A stretch of 6,280 bases of DNA, taken from positions 13,698 to 19,977 of the forward strand of contig DNNY01000194.1 of assembly GCA_003497765.1 (NCBI GenBank), read 5' to 3'. The translations under genes were made by a program, and so were the position numbers. Position 1 is the stretch's first letter; each line of letters opens with the position of its first letter. Positions 1-6,239 of this stretch are shown one piece after another. The notes under the pieces were generated by a model. That model was not told the DNA's origin and did no database searches. It was given only the letters and a program-made list of their open reading frames with translations. This DNA is from Oceanospirillaceae bacterium (GTDB lineage Bacteria > Pseudomonadota > Gammaproteobacteria > Pseudomonadales > Balneatricaceae).

Positions 1-263
1 CCTTGGGTTGGCTTGGTAACTAATGCTTGCAGGCCCTGCTGCTGACTAGGATAGTTATAGTTATCCAACTTATATAACTGCAAAGCCGCTTGCAGGGTGC
101 TAATATCCTGTTTTGCCTTAATAACCCGAGCTTGATCTGGGCGATCAATAAGCCTTGGTACGACCAAAGTAGCCAAAATACCAATAATGACAATGACTAT
201 CATAATCTCAATTAAGGTAAAGCCGGTTTGGCGCTTAACTGAACGGCGCTTAGTTTGAGTCAT
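1..263 (-). CDS. gspG: GspG, T2SS major pseudopilin (N-terminal part, cut by window edge)
   Basis: Major pseudopilin that polymerises into the periplasmic pseudopilus, the piston of the T2SS. The visible 87 residues begin with a short basic leader (MTQTKRRSVKRQTG). The prepilin peptidase site follows: cleavage after Gly14, Phe15 as the new N-terminus, and the conserved Glu at mature position 5 (Glu19). The hydrophobic helix (about 18-36, IEIMIVIVIIGILATLVVP) anchors the subunit before assembly. The segment around residues 64-83 (YKLDNYNYPS, then QQGLQALVTKP) is the typical GspG region after the long helix, where most homologues read YPTTEQGL. The ATG has a good Shine-Dalgarno, GAGGA at 272-276 with 8 bases of spacing, which overlaps the gspF stop codon. 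The C-terminal globular part lies beyond base 1. The leader, the position of fifth in the operon and the LDNxxYP motif separate it from the minor pseudopilins GspH-K. Family assignment is firm. Confidence 0.96.
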   Translation of the reverse strand, partial: MTQTKRRSVKRQTGFTLIEIMIVIVIIGILATLVVPRLIDRPDQARVIKAKQDISTLQAALQLYKLDNYNYPSQQQGLQALVTKPTQ

Positions 264-271
264 TCTGAGCT

Positions 272-276
272 TCCTC
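272..276 (-). promoter_or_regulatory. Ribosome binding site of gspG
   Basis: GAGGA with 8 bases of spacing to the gspG ATG. It overlaps the TGA stop of gspF (275-277). It is the only strong, ideally spaced site at an internal gene junction here, consistent with the major pseudopilin being made in excess over GspE and GspF; that last point is inference. Confidence 0.75.
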
Positions 277-1519
277 ACATCATTAACTGATTCATATCTA
301 AAATTGGCACCATAACGGCCATCACAATAACCAAGACAATACCCCCCATAACTAACATCATCAAGGGCTCTATCAAAGCTAACATTGCAGTTATGGTATT
401 TTGTAACTGTTGTTCCAGATCATTAGCTGCCTTATCAAGCATCGTAGCAAGCTGCCCATTGGCTTGACCACTAGCAATCAAATGTAAGGCTAATAAGGGC
501 AGCACAGGGCGCTTACTAAAGGCAGACAAAAAACCTTTACCTTCATGTATTTGTTGTCGCGCTTGTTCTATATGATGTGCCATATAATCATTTTGGACCA
601 CTGCCTTGGCGCTCTCAACTGCATCAACAATGGGGTTGCCACTGTCATAGAGCATCGCTAGAGTTTTGCAAAAGCGGGCAGCAAGGTAGGTTTTAATCAG
701 ATGACTTAAGCCCGGAACAGATAGCCAAAAACGGTGCACTAACATACGCACACCAGCATGACGCATAAGCATAGAATATAGTAATGCTATACCAAGACCA
801 GCTAATAATATAATCAGCAACTTGTCCTGCAAAAACTGGCTTAAGCCAATTAAACCCTTAGTAATAGCAGGAAGTTCCTGATCCATACTCACTATCACTT
901 CAGCTACTTGAGGGACCACATAAACCACTAGTAAACTAATCACCGCTAAACTAACCAGGGCGATAATAGCTGGATAAATAAGGGCTATTTGAATACGCGA
1001 GCGAGTTTGTTGCATCACCTGACTATAATCAGCTAAACGCTGTAATACGGGTCCGAGTTGGCCACTCTTTTCACCCGCTGCAATAGTGGCTGTATAGGCT
1101 TGGGTAAAACTGCTACTGGCCATGGCCATAGCAGTTGCTAAGGATTGGCCATCATTAATCTGTTGTTGAATAGTTAATAGTACCGCCCGAACATTTTTCT
1201 TGCGCGTTTGATTAACTAGAACATGCAAAGCTTCATTTACCGGCAAGTGAGCATTAATAAGGGTAGCCAATTGCCTTGTTATCAAGGTCAATTGCTTACT
1301 GGTTAGCTGGTTACTAACAAATATTGAGGGCTTAGCTTTGACCTCTTTGCTACCGACTTTACTCTGTGCTTGAGCTACTTTTTTTTGCTCAGTCACCTGC
1401 ATAGGTGTTAAGCCCTGCTGTTGCAATATAGTTACCGCCGCATCACGACTATTAGCAACCAAAGATCCCTTTACTGACTTACCTTGGGCATTAAGGCCTT
1501 TATAATCAAAATTAGCCAC
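275..1519 (-). CDS. gspF: GspF, T2SS inner-membrane platform protein
   Basis: Polytopic inner-membrane protein that links the ATPase GspE to pseudopilus assembly (PilC/GspF family). Residue numbers here count from the upstream GTG at 1528. There is an N-terminal cytoplasmic region (NFDYKGLNAQGKSVKG, then LQQQGLTPMQV). The first T2SSF repeat (about 78-201) carries GEKSGQL at 152-158, and the second (about 281-403) carries the equivalent SGQANGQL at 353-360. Membrane segments are visible at about 183-207, 236-256 and 384-410. Start choice: both candidates are GTG, since no ATG is available. GTG at 1519 gives MANFDYKG, matching the usual family start MAxFxY, so I prefer it; GTG at 1528 gives three extra residues (MLK) and 417 aa. 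Neither has a good ribosome binding site. The gene overlaps the end of gspE by 8 bases (17 for the longer start), so translation is probably coupled to gspE. It ends with TGA, 11 bases before gspG. The lysine- and glutamine-rich stretch at 48-66 resembles the flexible linker seen in homologues. Confidence 0.95.
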   Translation of the reverse strand: MANFDYKGLNAQGKSVKGSLVANSRDAAVTILQQQGLTPMQVTEQKKVAQAQSKVGSKEVKAKPSIFVSNQLTSKQLTLITRQLATLINAHLPVNEALHVLVNQTRKKNVRAVLLTIQQQINDGQSLATAMAMASSSFTQAYTATIAAGEKSGQLGPVLQRLADYSQVMQQTRSRIQIALIYPAIIALVSLAVISLLVVYVVPQVAEVIVSMDQELPAITKGLIGLSQFLQDKLLIILLAGLGIALLYSMLMRHAGVRMLVHRFWLSVPGLSHLIKTYLAARFCKTLAMLYDSGNPIVDAVESAKAVVQNDYMAHHIEQARQQIHEGKGFLSAFSKRPVLPLLALHLIASGQANGQLATMLDKAANDLEQQLQNTITAMLALIEPLMMLVMGGIVLVIVMAVMVPILDMNQLMM

Positions 1520-2978
1520 TTTCAGCACCCACGCACACCCGCTCTACTTCCTGGCGGGTGGTGATACCTTGGGCCACCAAAAGCATACCGTTGCTATGCA
1601 AGCTATGTTGTTTAGAGCGTGCCAACTTCAGTATCTGTTGTTCACTTTCATTGTCATGAATCAGCTGCTGCATCTCTGGCGTGACGGCAAGTAATTCATA
1701 AATACCGACACGACCTTGATAACCAGTATAATCGCAGGCCTCGCAACCCACAGCATGATATTCAGAAACTAACCCATTAGCCTGCTCTGCATTAGTATCA
1801 CTGTGCGAGCCTACTGGTTGCTTACAGTGGCTACATAGTGAGCGCACTAAGCGCTGCGCCAGGACGCCAATAATACTAGAGGCTAACAAATAAGGTTCTA
1901 CGCCCATATCACGTAAACGAATTAGGGCGCCTACGGCCGAGTTTGTATGCAAGGTTGATAACACCAAATGGCCAGTTTGACTGGCATGAATGGCGGTACG
2001 GGCAGTTTCAATATCTCGAATCTCACCCACCATCACCACATCGGGATCTTGACGCAAAATAGCCCGTAAACCTTTTTCAAAGCTCATACCACTTTTGCTA
2101 TTTACGGCCGTCTGACTAATCCCAGCAAGATCATATTCAACTGGATCTTCAATCGTCATAATATTTAGGTCGTCACCCTTTATCTGTTGTAACGCAGCAT
2201 AAAGAGTAGTGGTTTTACCCGAGTTAGTGGGCCCTGTGGTAAGAATAATGCCGTTAGGTCGCTTTACTAATTGGCTTATAGCATCATATACAGCCTCAGG
2301 CATGCCGAGGCTTTGTAGCTGTAATTTACCGGATTCACGATCCAGTAAACGCATTACTACACGTTCGCCAATACCTGACGGAATCATGGCAACCCTCACA
2401 TCCACTGGTCTCCCAGCTAGTTCACGGGTAAAACGACCATCTTGAGGTAAACGAATTTCGGCGATATCCAGCTTGGCCATCACTTTGATACGTGACACCA
2501 CCATTGATGCTAACTCAATAGGCAGGGCAGCTTGTACAGTTAATACGCCATCCTGGCGAAAACGCACCATCAAGCCGGTATTCTGAGGCTCTAAATGAAT
2601 ATCCGAAACTTGATTGCGAATCGCCTGAATCAGCATTTTATTTATCAGATCGACAATAGGTGCATCATCACCTGACTCAGCCAAATCAGCTGCCTTTGGC
2701 AAGGCCTGTGCAAGGTCAGACAGATCAACTTGTTCACCAATGCCTTCGGCTATATTTGCCAAACCTTGGGCGTGATCTTGACCCTGAAACACTTCATGCA
2801 ACTTGGCATTAAATAACTCGGGCTCCAAACAATGAGTGGCCACCACTTGGCCCACAACACGCTGGGCCTCCATAAGAGCAGCTACTGGCGTTGTATGGCG
2901 ATAATAAATATGCCCATTCGACCATAGCACGCCTTGTTCACTGGCAAACCGATAACTTAGAGCAACATGCTGCATCAT
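1512..2978 (-). CDS. gspE: GspE, T2SS assembly ATPase
   Basis: Cytoplasmic hexameric ATPase of the PulE/VirB11 family that powers pseudopilus assembly, docking to GspL and GspF. The N-terminal domain starts with LSYRFASEQGVLW, the usual N1 motif, followed by an acidic linker (about 84-106). The N2 domain has SDIHLEP (125-131) and RLPQDGR (176-182). The ATPase core shows Walker A GPTNSGKTT (249-257, Lys255), an Asp box TIEDPVEY (275-282), Walker B DVVMVGE (313-319, Glu319) and a His box TGHLVLSTLHTNSA (335-348). The zinc-binding C4 element, CSHC (382-385) and CEAC (412-415), is a GspE hallmark that separates it from retraction ATPases. Length of 488 is close to the usual 500. Two ATG codons are adjacent (2978 and 2975); the first lies 3 bases after the gspD stop and no Shine-Dalgarno is well placed, suggesting coupling to gspD. 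Oddities: Asn for the usual Gly in Walker A, and Ile175 where DIAEKR is usual. Confidence 0.97.
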   Translation of the reverse strand: MMQHVALSYRFASEQGVLWSNGHIYYRHTTPVAALMEAQRVVGQVVATHCLEPELFNAKLHEVFQGQDHAQGLANIAEGIGEQVDLSDLAQALPKAADLAESGDDAPIVDLINKMLIQAIRNQVSDIHLEPQNTGLMVRFRQDGVLTVQAALPIELASMVVSRIKVMAKLDIAEIRLPQDGRFTRELAGRPVDVRVAMIPSGIGERVVMRLLDRESGKLQLQSLGMPEAVYDAISQLVKRPNGIILTTGPTNSGKTTTLYAALQQIKGDDLNIMTIEDPVEYDLAGISQTAVNSKSGMSFEKGLRAILRQDPDVVMVGEIRDIETARTAIHASQTGHLVLSTLHTNSAVGALIRLRDMGVEPYLLASSIIGVLAQRLVRSLCSHCKQPVGSHSDTNAEQANGLVSEYHAVGCEACDYTGYQGRVGIYELLAVTPEMQQLIHDNESEQQILKLARSKQHSLHSNGMLLVAQGITTRQEVERVCVGAESG

Positions 2979-2981
2979 TAA

Positions 2982-4928
2982 TTACCAGTTAGCCTTGCTC
3001 TTTTCAATGGCCTCGGGCTCTGCCTTTGCCGGTAATGGCTCACCTAACAAGGGTTTAGTCATACCTTGGAAAAGTTCACCCTGAGACTGATTTAATAAAA
3101 TTTGCTTGGCACGTAGAAATTGATACTTTTCATGGCTTAATGATTCTAACAATGAAGCATCACGCACAATGGTGGGGCGAATAAACACTACCAGATTACG
3201 TTTCGCCAGATTAGATTTTTGATATCGGAATGCAGCTCCCAATACTGGTAAATCACCCAATAAAGGCACTTTCTCGGTGGTATCCACCATTTGATCATCA
3301 ATCAAACCGCCTAAAACCACCAAATCACCATCACTAGCAATCACCGTCGTGTCTATAGTGCGAGTATTGGTAACCACATCACTAGCTGAAATAGACTGAG
3401 CACTTAAGCTAGAAACCTCCTGAGTAATAGATAGGCTAATAGCATCACCATCATTAATTTTTGGTAAAATCTTTAACTTAACACCCACGTTTTCACGTTG
3501 AATAGTTTGAAATGGTGCATTTGTGGTCGAACCTGAATTAGCACCTGGATTAGTATACTGGCCCGTCACAAAGGGCACATTCTGACCCACGACAATCTCA
3601 GCTTCTTCATTATCTAGAGTCACTACCGATGGCGTCGAGACGATATTGGTATCAGCATCACTATTAAGTGCCCGTAAAATAGTTGCCATACCGTCTGCGC
3701 CCTCTAGGGGCAGTTTACCGACACCTAAGGTCATACCACTACCCAAGGTAAGGGGGTTAGCGACTAAGTTAATTAAGCTACTATCAGCAAAGTTTGTCGC
3801 CCCAGCGATACCATTACCTGCCAACGCCCACTGCATACCTAGTTCAGCAGCATGGGTTGAAGAAATTTCAGCAATGACTGCTTCGACTAGAATTTGTGCC
3901 CGGCGCACATCTAACTGGGCAATCAAACCTTCAAGGGTCATCATAAGGGAACTAGGTGCAGCAATTATCAGTGCATTTAATTGCTGATCTGCCTGCACAC
4001 TAACGGGTAAAGTGGGTTTATTTGCGTCACCTTCTTGCGACTGACTTGCCGCTCCACCTAGTGCTATACGTTCAATAATCGGTGCCAATCTATCGGCATC
4101 TGCATATTTAAGATAATGTACCTTGATGGCCTGCTGTTCTGCTTGTGTTTGCGGTACCGACTTATCTAGATCAGCGATTACCTCCAACACCCCCGCCTCT
4201 ATCGGCTTGGTGTGCATCAAAATAACACTATTAGTGCGCTCATCCGCCACCACTGCCATATTGGCTAAAACCTGCCCAGCAGGCGTTTGTTGTAACTTCA
4301 GTAATAGCGCTTCAACCTCTAGGGCATTAGCATAAGCAAGCCGAATAACCTGACTGTAGGATTGGCCAGATTTATCAAGCCGTTGCACCAAACTTGCCAA
4401 ACGTTGTACGTGATTACGTGTAGACGACACAACTAATTGATTGCTTTTTTCAAACGCTGCTAAATGCGTTTCAAGGGGTAATAGAGGCCTTAACAGAGGT
4501 ACCAGATCTTTTGCTGAAGCCTCTTGCACTTGGATCACTTGGGTCACTAAAGAACCTGGTGCTATGCCTTTGCCATCCCCACTACCGGCAAAGCGGCTAT
4601 TGATATTAGGAACAATTTTAATCGCTTTACCTTCAGGCAAAGCCACAAAACCATGCACATCCATAACCGACAGAAAGACGTCATAAATATCTTGGTTAGA
4701 CATAGGTGCAGTAGCAACAACTGTCACATTGCCTTTTACTCTTGGATCAATAATAAAATTTTTGCCCGTTATCTCAGCAACGGTTTCAATAAACAGACTA
4801 ATATCACTATTACGAAGATTAATGGCACTGGCAAACACCGACGTACTAGCTACCGCCAAAGATAGGACCACACTAAGCCATTTTATATGTCCCACTAGGG
4901 CAGCCAATATCTTATTATTAGTGATCAT
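2982..4928 (-). CDS. gspD: GspD, T2SS outer-membrane secretin
   Basis: Forms the gated outer-membrane channel through which folded exoproteins leave. There is a cleavable signal peptide with a hydrophobic core at about 17-29; cleavage is likely after Ala33 or Ala35 (VFASA). Periplasmic domains follow in order: N0 about 36-108 (INLRNSDISLFIETVAEITG), N1 about 126-188, N2 about 190-258, N3 about 265-342. The secretin domain (about 345-588) contains ILVEAVIAEI, the gate segment VGQNVPFVTGQY (447-458) and the secretin signature VPLLGDLPVLGAAFR (554-568). The C-terminal 60 residues fit an S-domain, which in relatives binds a pilotin lipoprotein; none is encoded here. A length of 648 aa is typical. 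The ATG overlaps the gspC stop as ATGA; a GGAG at 4940-4943 lies 11 bases upstream, longer than optimal spacing, so reinitiation after gspC is likely. A type IV pilus or phage secretin is ruled out by the N0-N3 layout and the gsp neighbours. Confidence 0.97.
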   Translation of the reverse strand: MITNNKILAALVGHIKWLSVVLSLAVASTSVFASAINLRNSDISLFIETVAEITGKNFIIDPRVKGNVTVVATAPMSNQDIYDVFLSVMDVHGFVALPEGKAIKIVPNINSRFAGSGDGKGIAPGSLVTQVIQVQEASAKDLVPLLRPLLPLETHLAAFEKSNQLVVSSTRNHVQRLASLVQRLDKSGQSYSQVIRLAYANALEVEALLLKLQQTPAGQVLANMAVVADERTNSVILMHTKPIEAGVLEVIADLDKSVPQTQAEQQAIKVHYLKYADADRLAPIIERIALGGAASQSQEGDANKPTLPVSVQADQQLNALIIAAPSSLMMTLEGLIAQLDVRRAQILVEAVIAEISSTHAAELGMQWALAGNGIAGATNFADSSLINLVANPLTLGSGMTLGVGKLPLEGADGMATILRALNSDADTNIVSTPSVVTLDNEEAEIVVGQNVPFVTGQYTNPGANSGSTTNAPFQTIQRENVGVKLKILPKINDGDAISLSITQEVSSLSAQSISASDVVTNTRTIDTTVIASDGDLVVLGGLIDDQMVDTTEKVPLLGDLPVLGAAFRYQKSNLAKRNLVVFIRPTIVRDASLLESLSHEKYQFLRAKQILLNQSQGELFQGMTKPLLGEPLPAKAEPEAIEKSKANW

Positions 4929-5845
4929 TGAATTATTAACTCCAATTTACGGCTTACGCCTTGTCTTTTTATTGTCACAGGAATGCGTTCTTTACTAATT
5001 AAACCACTAGCCAGCAATTTACCTAAAGACATAGTACCCACAAATTGATTCTCAATATGCGTCACAATATCGCCGTCTTTTAGACCCGATGCCTCAAAGG
5101 CCTGACCATTTGCTCCTTTACGCAAACTATACCCCGAAATTACACCATTACTGCGCACAGGGCTTATTTGCACATATTTTGGCAATCTATCTGGGTAGCG
5201 TAATAAGGTCTTACGCAAGTCTTTTTTAATCTCTAGTTGGCGACTAAAGGTGGGCTCTGGTATATATTCATTGCGCTTATCAGCTGACGCCGTTTGCGGA
5301 CTTTGATCCAACATGATTCGTAGGCGTTTTTGTCCTTGTTGCACCAGTAACTCTTTGGGAAAAATCGCTAACAAGCTCATATTATCGCTTATTGTATCAC
5401 CTATTCGGAAGATCTTTTGCATAGCGCCATCAACGGACAGAATAGCCATAGCCTTGTTACCATCCACTGGCAATACTAAACCCAGAATCTTAACCTTAGC
5501 TTGCTTTTCAGTAATCACTTCTTCTGCCACAATTGGGTTTTTATTAGCAACTGGTTTTTCCCTTAATGCAGCTTGGGTAAACATTTGTGCAACAGCGCTA
5601 GAAACACTGTCTATTGGCGCAGGTGTGGTAGCAGAGTCAATCGATACAATAGACTGATAAGTAGAGGGTACAGGGGCGAAGAACCATAACCAAGCTTGCC
5701 AAATTAAGCCAGCTAATAACCCAGCCGCAACAATTTTTAGCAATATCAAAATTGCAGAAATAGTGTAGCTCAGGGGCTTTATAGATTCATCATTGGCCAA
5801 TAGCAATGCTGCCGTGGGACGTTGGCCTGAGGAAGAACTGCTCAT
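4925..5845 (-). CDS. gspC: GspC, T2SS inner-membrane coupling protein with PDZ domain
   Basis: Bitopic inner-membrane protein that connects the assembly platform (GspL/GspM) with the N0 domain of GspD and takes part in substrate selection. A short polar cytoplasmic N-terminus (about 27 residues, starting with a serine run) precedes one transmembrane helix (about 29-56, ending WQAWLWFFAP). A linker of low conservation runs to about 115. The HR domain is at about 116-178 (VKILGLVLPVDGNKAMAIL, then IFRIGDTI). A C-terminal PDZ domain occupies about 224-306, with SGYSLRKGANGQAFEASGL, KDGDIVTHIE and the final strand LELIIQ. The PDZ ending resembles EpsC/OutC/PulC rather than the coiled-coil ending of XcpP. 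The ATG is supported by AGGT 5 bases upstream (5851-5854) and AGGA 11 bases upstream (5857-5860). It is the first gene of the operon and overlaps gspD by 4 bases. GspC is the least conserved T2SS core protein, but position plus the domain set make the call safe. Confidence 0.94.
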   Translation of the reverse strand: MSSSSSGQRPTAALLLANDESIKPLSYTISAILILLKIVAAGLLAGLIWQAWLWFFAPVPSTYQSIVSIDSATTPAPIDSVSSAVAQMFTQAALREKPVANKNPIVAEEVITEKQAKVKILGLVLPVDGNKAMAILSVDGAMQKIFRIGDTISDNMSLLAIFPKELLVQQGQKRLRIMLDQSPQTASADKRNEYIPEPTFSRQLEIKKDLRKTLLRYPDRLPKYVQISPVRSNGVISGYSLRKGANGQAFEASGLKDGDIVTHIENQFVGTMSLGKLLASGLISKERIPVTIKRQGVSRKLELIIQ

Positions 5846-5850
5846 TAAAT

Positions 5851-5860
5851 ACCTGTTCCT
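5851..5860 (-). promoter_or_regulatory. Ribosome binding site(s) of gspC
   Basis: On the minus strand AGGAACAGGT ends 5 bases before the gspC ATG. It offers two purine-rich cores: AGGA at 5857-5860 (11-base spacing) and AGGT at 5851-5854 (5-base spacing). Either supports the ATG at 5845 as the true start. Confidence 0.6.
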
Positions 5861-5865
5861 GCATC

Positions 5866-5894
5866 AAAATACTGGCTGTAACGGGTATAGTCAA
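5866..5894 (-). promoter_or_regulatory. Candidate sigma-70 promoter of the gsp operon
   Basis: On the minus strand a -35 box TTGACT (5889-5894, 5 of 6 to consensus) and a -10 box TATTTT (5866-5871, 4 of 6) are separated by exactly 17 bases. Transcription would begin near 5859, giving a leader of only about 14 bases that would still just include the AGGT site. It is the best-spaced pair ahead of gspC, but rests on motif reading alone. Confidence 0.45.
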
Positions 5895-5898
5895 TATT

Positions 5899-5914
5899 TG
5901 TGAAAACGATTTCA
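5899..5914. promoter_or_regulatory. Possible CRP-like operator upstream of gspC
   Basis: TGTGA, 6 bases, TTTCA: one perfect half-site of the CRP consensus (TGTGA-N6-TCACA) and a 3 of 5 match in the other. A 5-bp inverted repeat (TGAAA, ACGA, TTTCA at 5901-5914) lies within it. Its centre is about 47 bases upstream of the start predicted for the promoter at 5866-5894, which is neither of the classic CRP positions (-41.5, -61.5), so the role is uncertain. Confidence 0.2.
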
Positions 5915-5924
5915 TTTTTGTGCA

Positions 5925-5953
5925 AGACTAATAACTATCATAGCCATTGTCAA
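5925..5953 (-). promoter_or_regulatory. Possible second, upstream promoter
   Basis: A perfect -35 hexamer TTGACA (5948-5953) on the minus strand has only a poor -10, TAGTCT (5925-5930), at 17-base spacing. It would give a leader of about 70 bases for gspC. In AT-rich DNA a single perfect hexamer is weak evidence; it is listed as an alternative to the promoter at 5866-5894. Confidence 0.2.
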
Positions 5954-5969
5954 CATACTAATACTAAAC

Positions 5970-6101
5970 CTAGTTTAATAGGGCTATTAGCTGAGCAAGC
6001 TGTTGCTGATTACTGTCTACCCTTTGCCCATCAACACCAACTAAGGCATTTTCAAAGCCAATAGCATACAACCACCCAAACGCTGGGCTGCTAACATACA
6101 G
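5970..6101 (-). pseudogene. Coding-like remnant, C-terminal tail of an unidentified protein
   Basis: A minus-strand frame of 43 codons ends in TAG (5970-5972) and begins right after an in-frame TGA (6102-6104). It has no ATG or GTG start, and no Shine-Dalgarno was found. The peptide looks protein-like rather than random: SSPAFGWLYAIGFENALVG, then VDGQRVDSNQQQLAQLIALLN, with a balanced composition and a terminal amphipathic helix pattern. I do not recognise the family with confidence. The pattern of aromatic segment, hydrophobic strand, xxDGQ and a leucine-rich helix loosely recalls the C-terminal domain of cupin-like (JmjC) ribosomal oxygenases, but this is a guess. Most likely it is the leftover 3' end of a decayed gene; chance is possible at this length. 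Confidence 0.35.
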
Positions 6102-6109
6102 TCAGTATA

Positions 6110-6150
6110 TTGATTAAAAAAAGCAGTCAATAAAAGGTTAAATTAATCAA
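6110..6150. repeat. AT-rich 8-bp inverted repeat
   Basis: TTGATTAA (6110-6117) and TTAATCAA (6143-6150) are perfect inverted copies 25 bases apart, just downstream of the tRNA 3' end on the tRNA strand. With only two G/C pairs per arm it is too weak for a terminator. It could be chance in AT-rich DNA or a protein-binding dyad. Confidence 0.3.
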
Positions 6151-6165
6151 CAAAGGACAGAAAAG

Positions 6166-6210
6166 TGGCGCGCCCGAGAGGATTCGAACCTCTGACCGCC
6201 TGGTTCGTAG
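6166..6210 (-). tRNA. tRNA-Arg(ACG) 3' fragment, 5' half missing
   Basis: Read on the minus strand, this is the 3' part of a tRNA. It has anticodon loop CTACGAA (6204-6210, anticodon ACG at 6206-6208), 3' anticodon strand CCAGG (6199-6203), variable loop CGGTC (6194-6198) and a T arm of stem AGAGG/CCTCT around loop TTCGAAT (6177-6193). The 3' acceptor strand CGGGCGC (6170-6176), discriminator G (6169) and encoded CCA (6166-6168) complete it. It closely follows gammaproteobacterial tRNA-Arg(ACG). Upstream of base 6210 nothing pairs: the expected CCTGG anticodon strand, D arm and 5' acceptor strand GCGCCCG are absent from the remaining 70 bases. It cannot make a working tRNA by itself. The best reading is the displaced 3' end left by an integrative element; a disrupting intron is less likely. 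Confidence 0.85.
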
Positions 6211-6216
6211 AACGAA
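6204..6216. other. Palindromic candidate attachment core in the anticodon loop
   Basis: TTCGT-AGA-ACGAA is a perfect 5-base inverted repeat around 3 bases. It straddles the exact point where tRNA similarity ends (6210/6211). The left arm is anticodon-loop sequence of the tRNA; the right arm belongs to the non-tRNA side. Tyrosine recombinases often use such symmetric core sites at tRNA anticodon loops, so this may be the crossover region (attR or attL type junction). Confidence 0.45.
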
Positions 6217-6221
6217 TAAAA

Positions 6222-6237
6222 ACGCTGGAATCAGCGT
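6222..6237 (-). terminator. Small terminator-like hairpin at the element edge
   Basis: On the minus strand ACGCTG, loop ATTC, CAGCGT forms a perfect 6-bp stem with a tetraloop and runs into TTTTATT, the arrangement of a short rho-independent terminator. It would stop transcription coming from the right before it crosses the tRNA fragment. The stem is short, so efficiency is uncertain. Confidence 0.4.
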
Positions 6238-6239
6238 AA

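Larger units (their letters stand above)
5846..6165. other. Gene-poor interval between gspC and the tRNA fragment
   Basis: About 320 bases without an intact gene. From gspC outward it holds the ribosome binding site and promoter-like pairs of the gsp operon (to about 5953), a 43-codon coding-like remnant (5970-6101), and an AT-rich stretch with a T7 run on the minus strand (6116-6122) and an 8-bp inverted repeat. No convincing intrinsic terminator follows the tRNA fragment: the T-run is not preceded by a GC-rich hairpin. Confidence 0.7.

Noticed and set aside
3646..3987. A 113-codon plus-strand frame opposite gspD, and the other plus-strand frames at 2209-2445, 4123-4335, 4441-4686, 4653-4865 and 4729-4998
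   Set aside because: All are antisense shadows of gspE, gspD and gspC, with low-complexity Ser/Ala/Arg-rich or otherwise non-protein-like translations and no signals of their own.
5313..5657. A 114-codon plus-strand frame opposite gspC
   Set aside because: It lies wholly antisense inside gspC, has no ribosome binding site or recognisable domain, and GspC itself is clearly coding in the other frame.
6110..6150. Inverted repeat with a T7 run as a terminator for the tRNA
   Set aside because: The arms are almost all A/T and the T-run lies in the loop side rather than after a stable stem, so it does not fit an intrinsic terminator.
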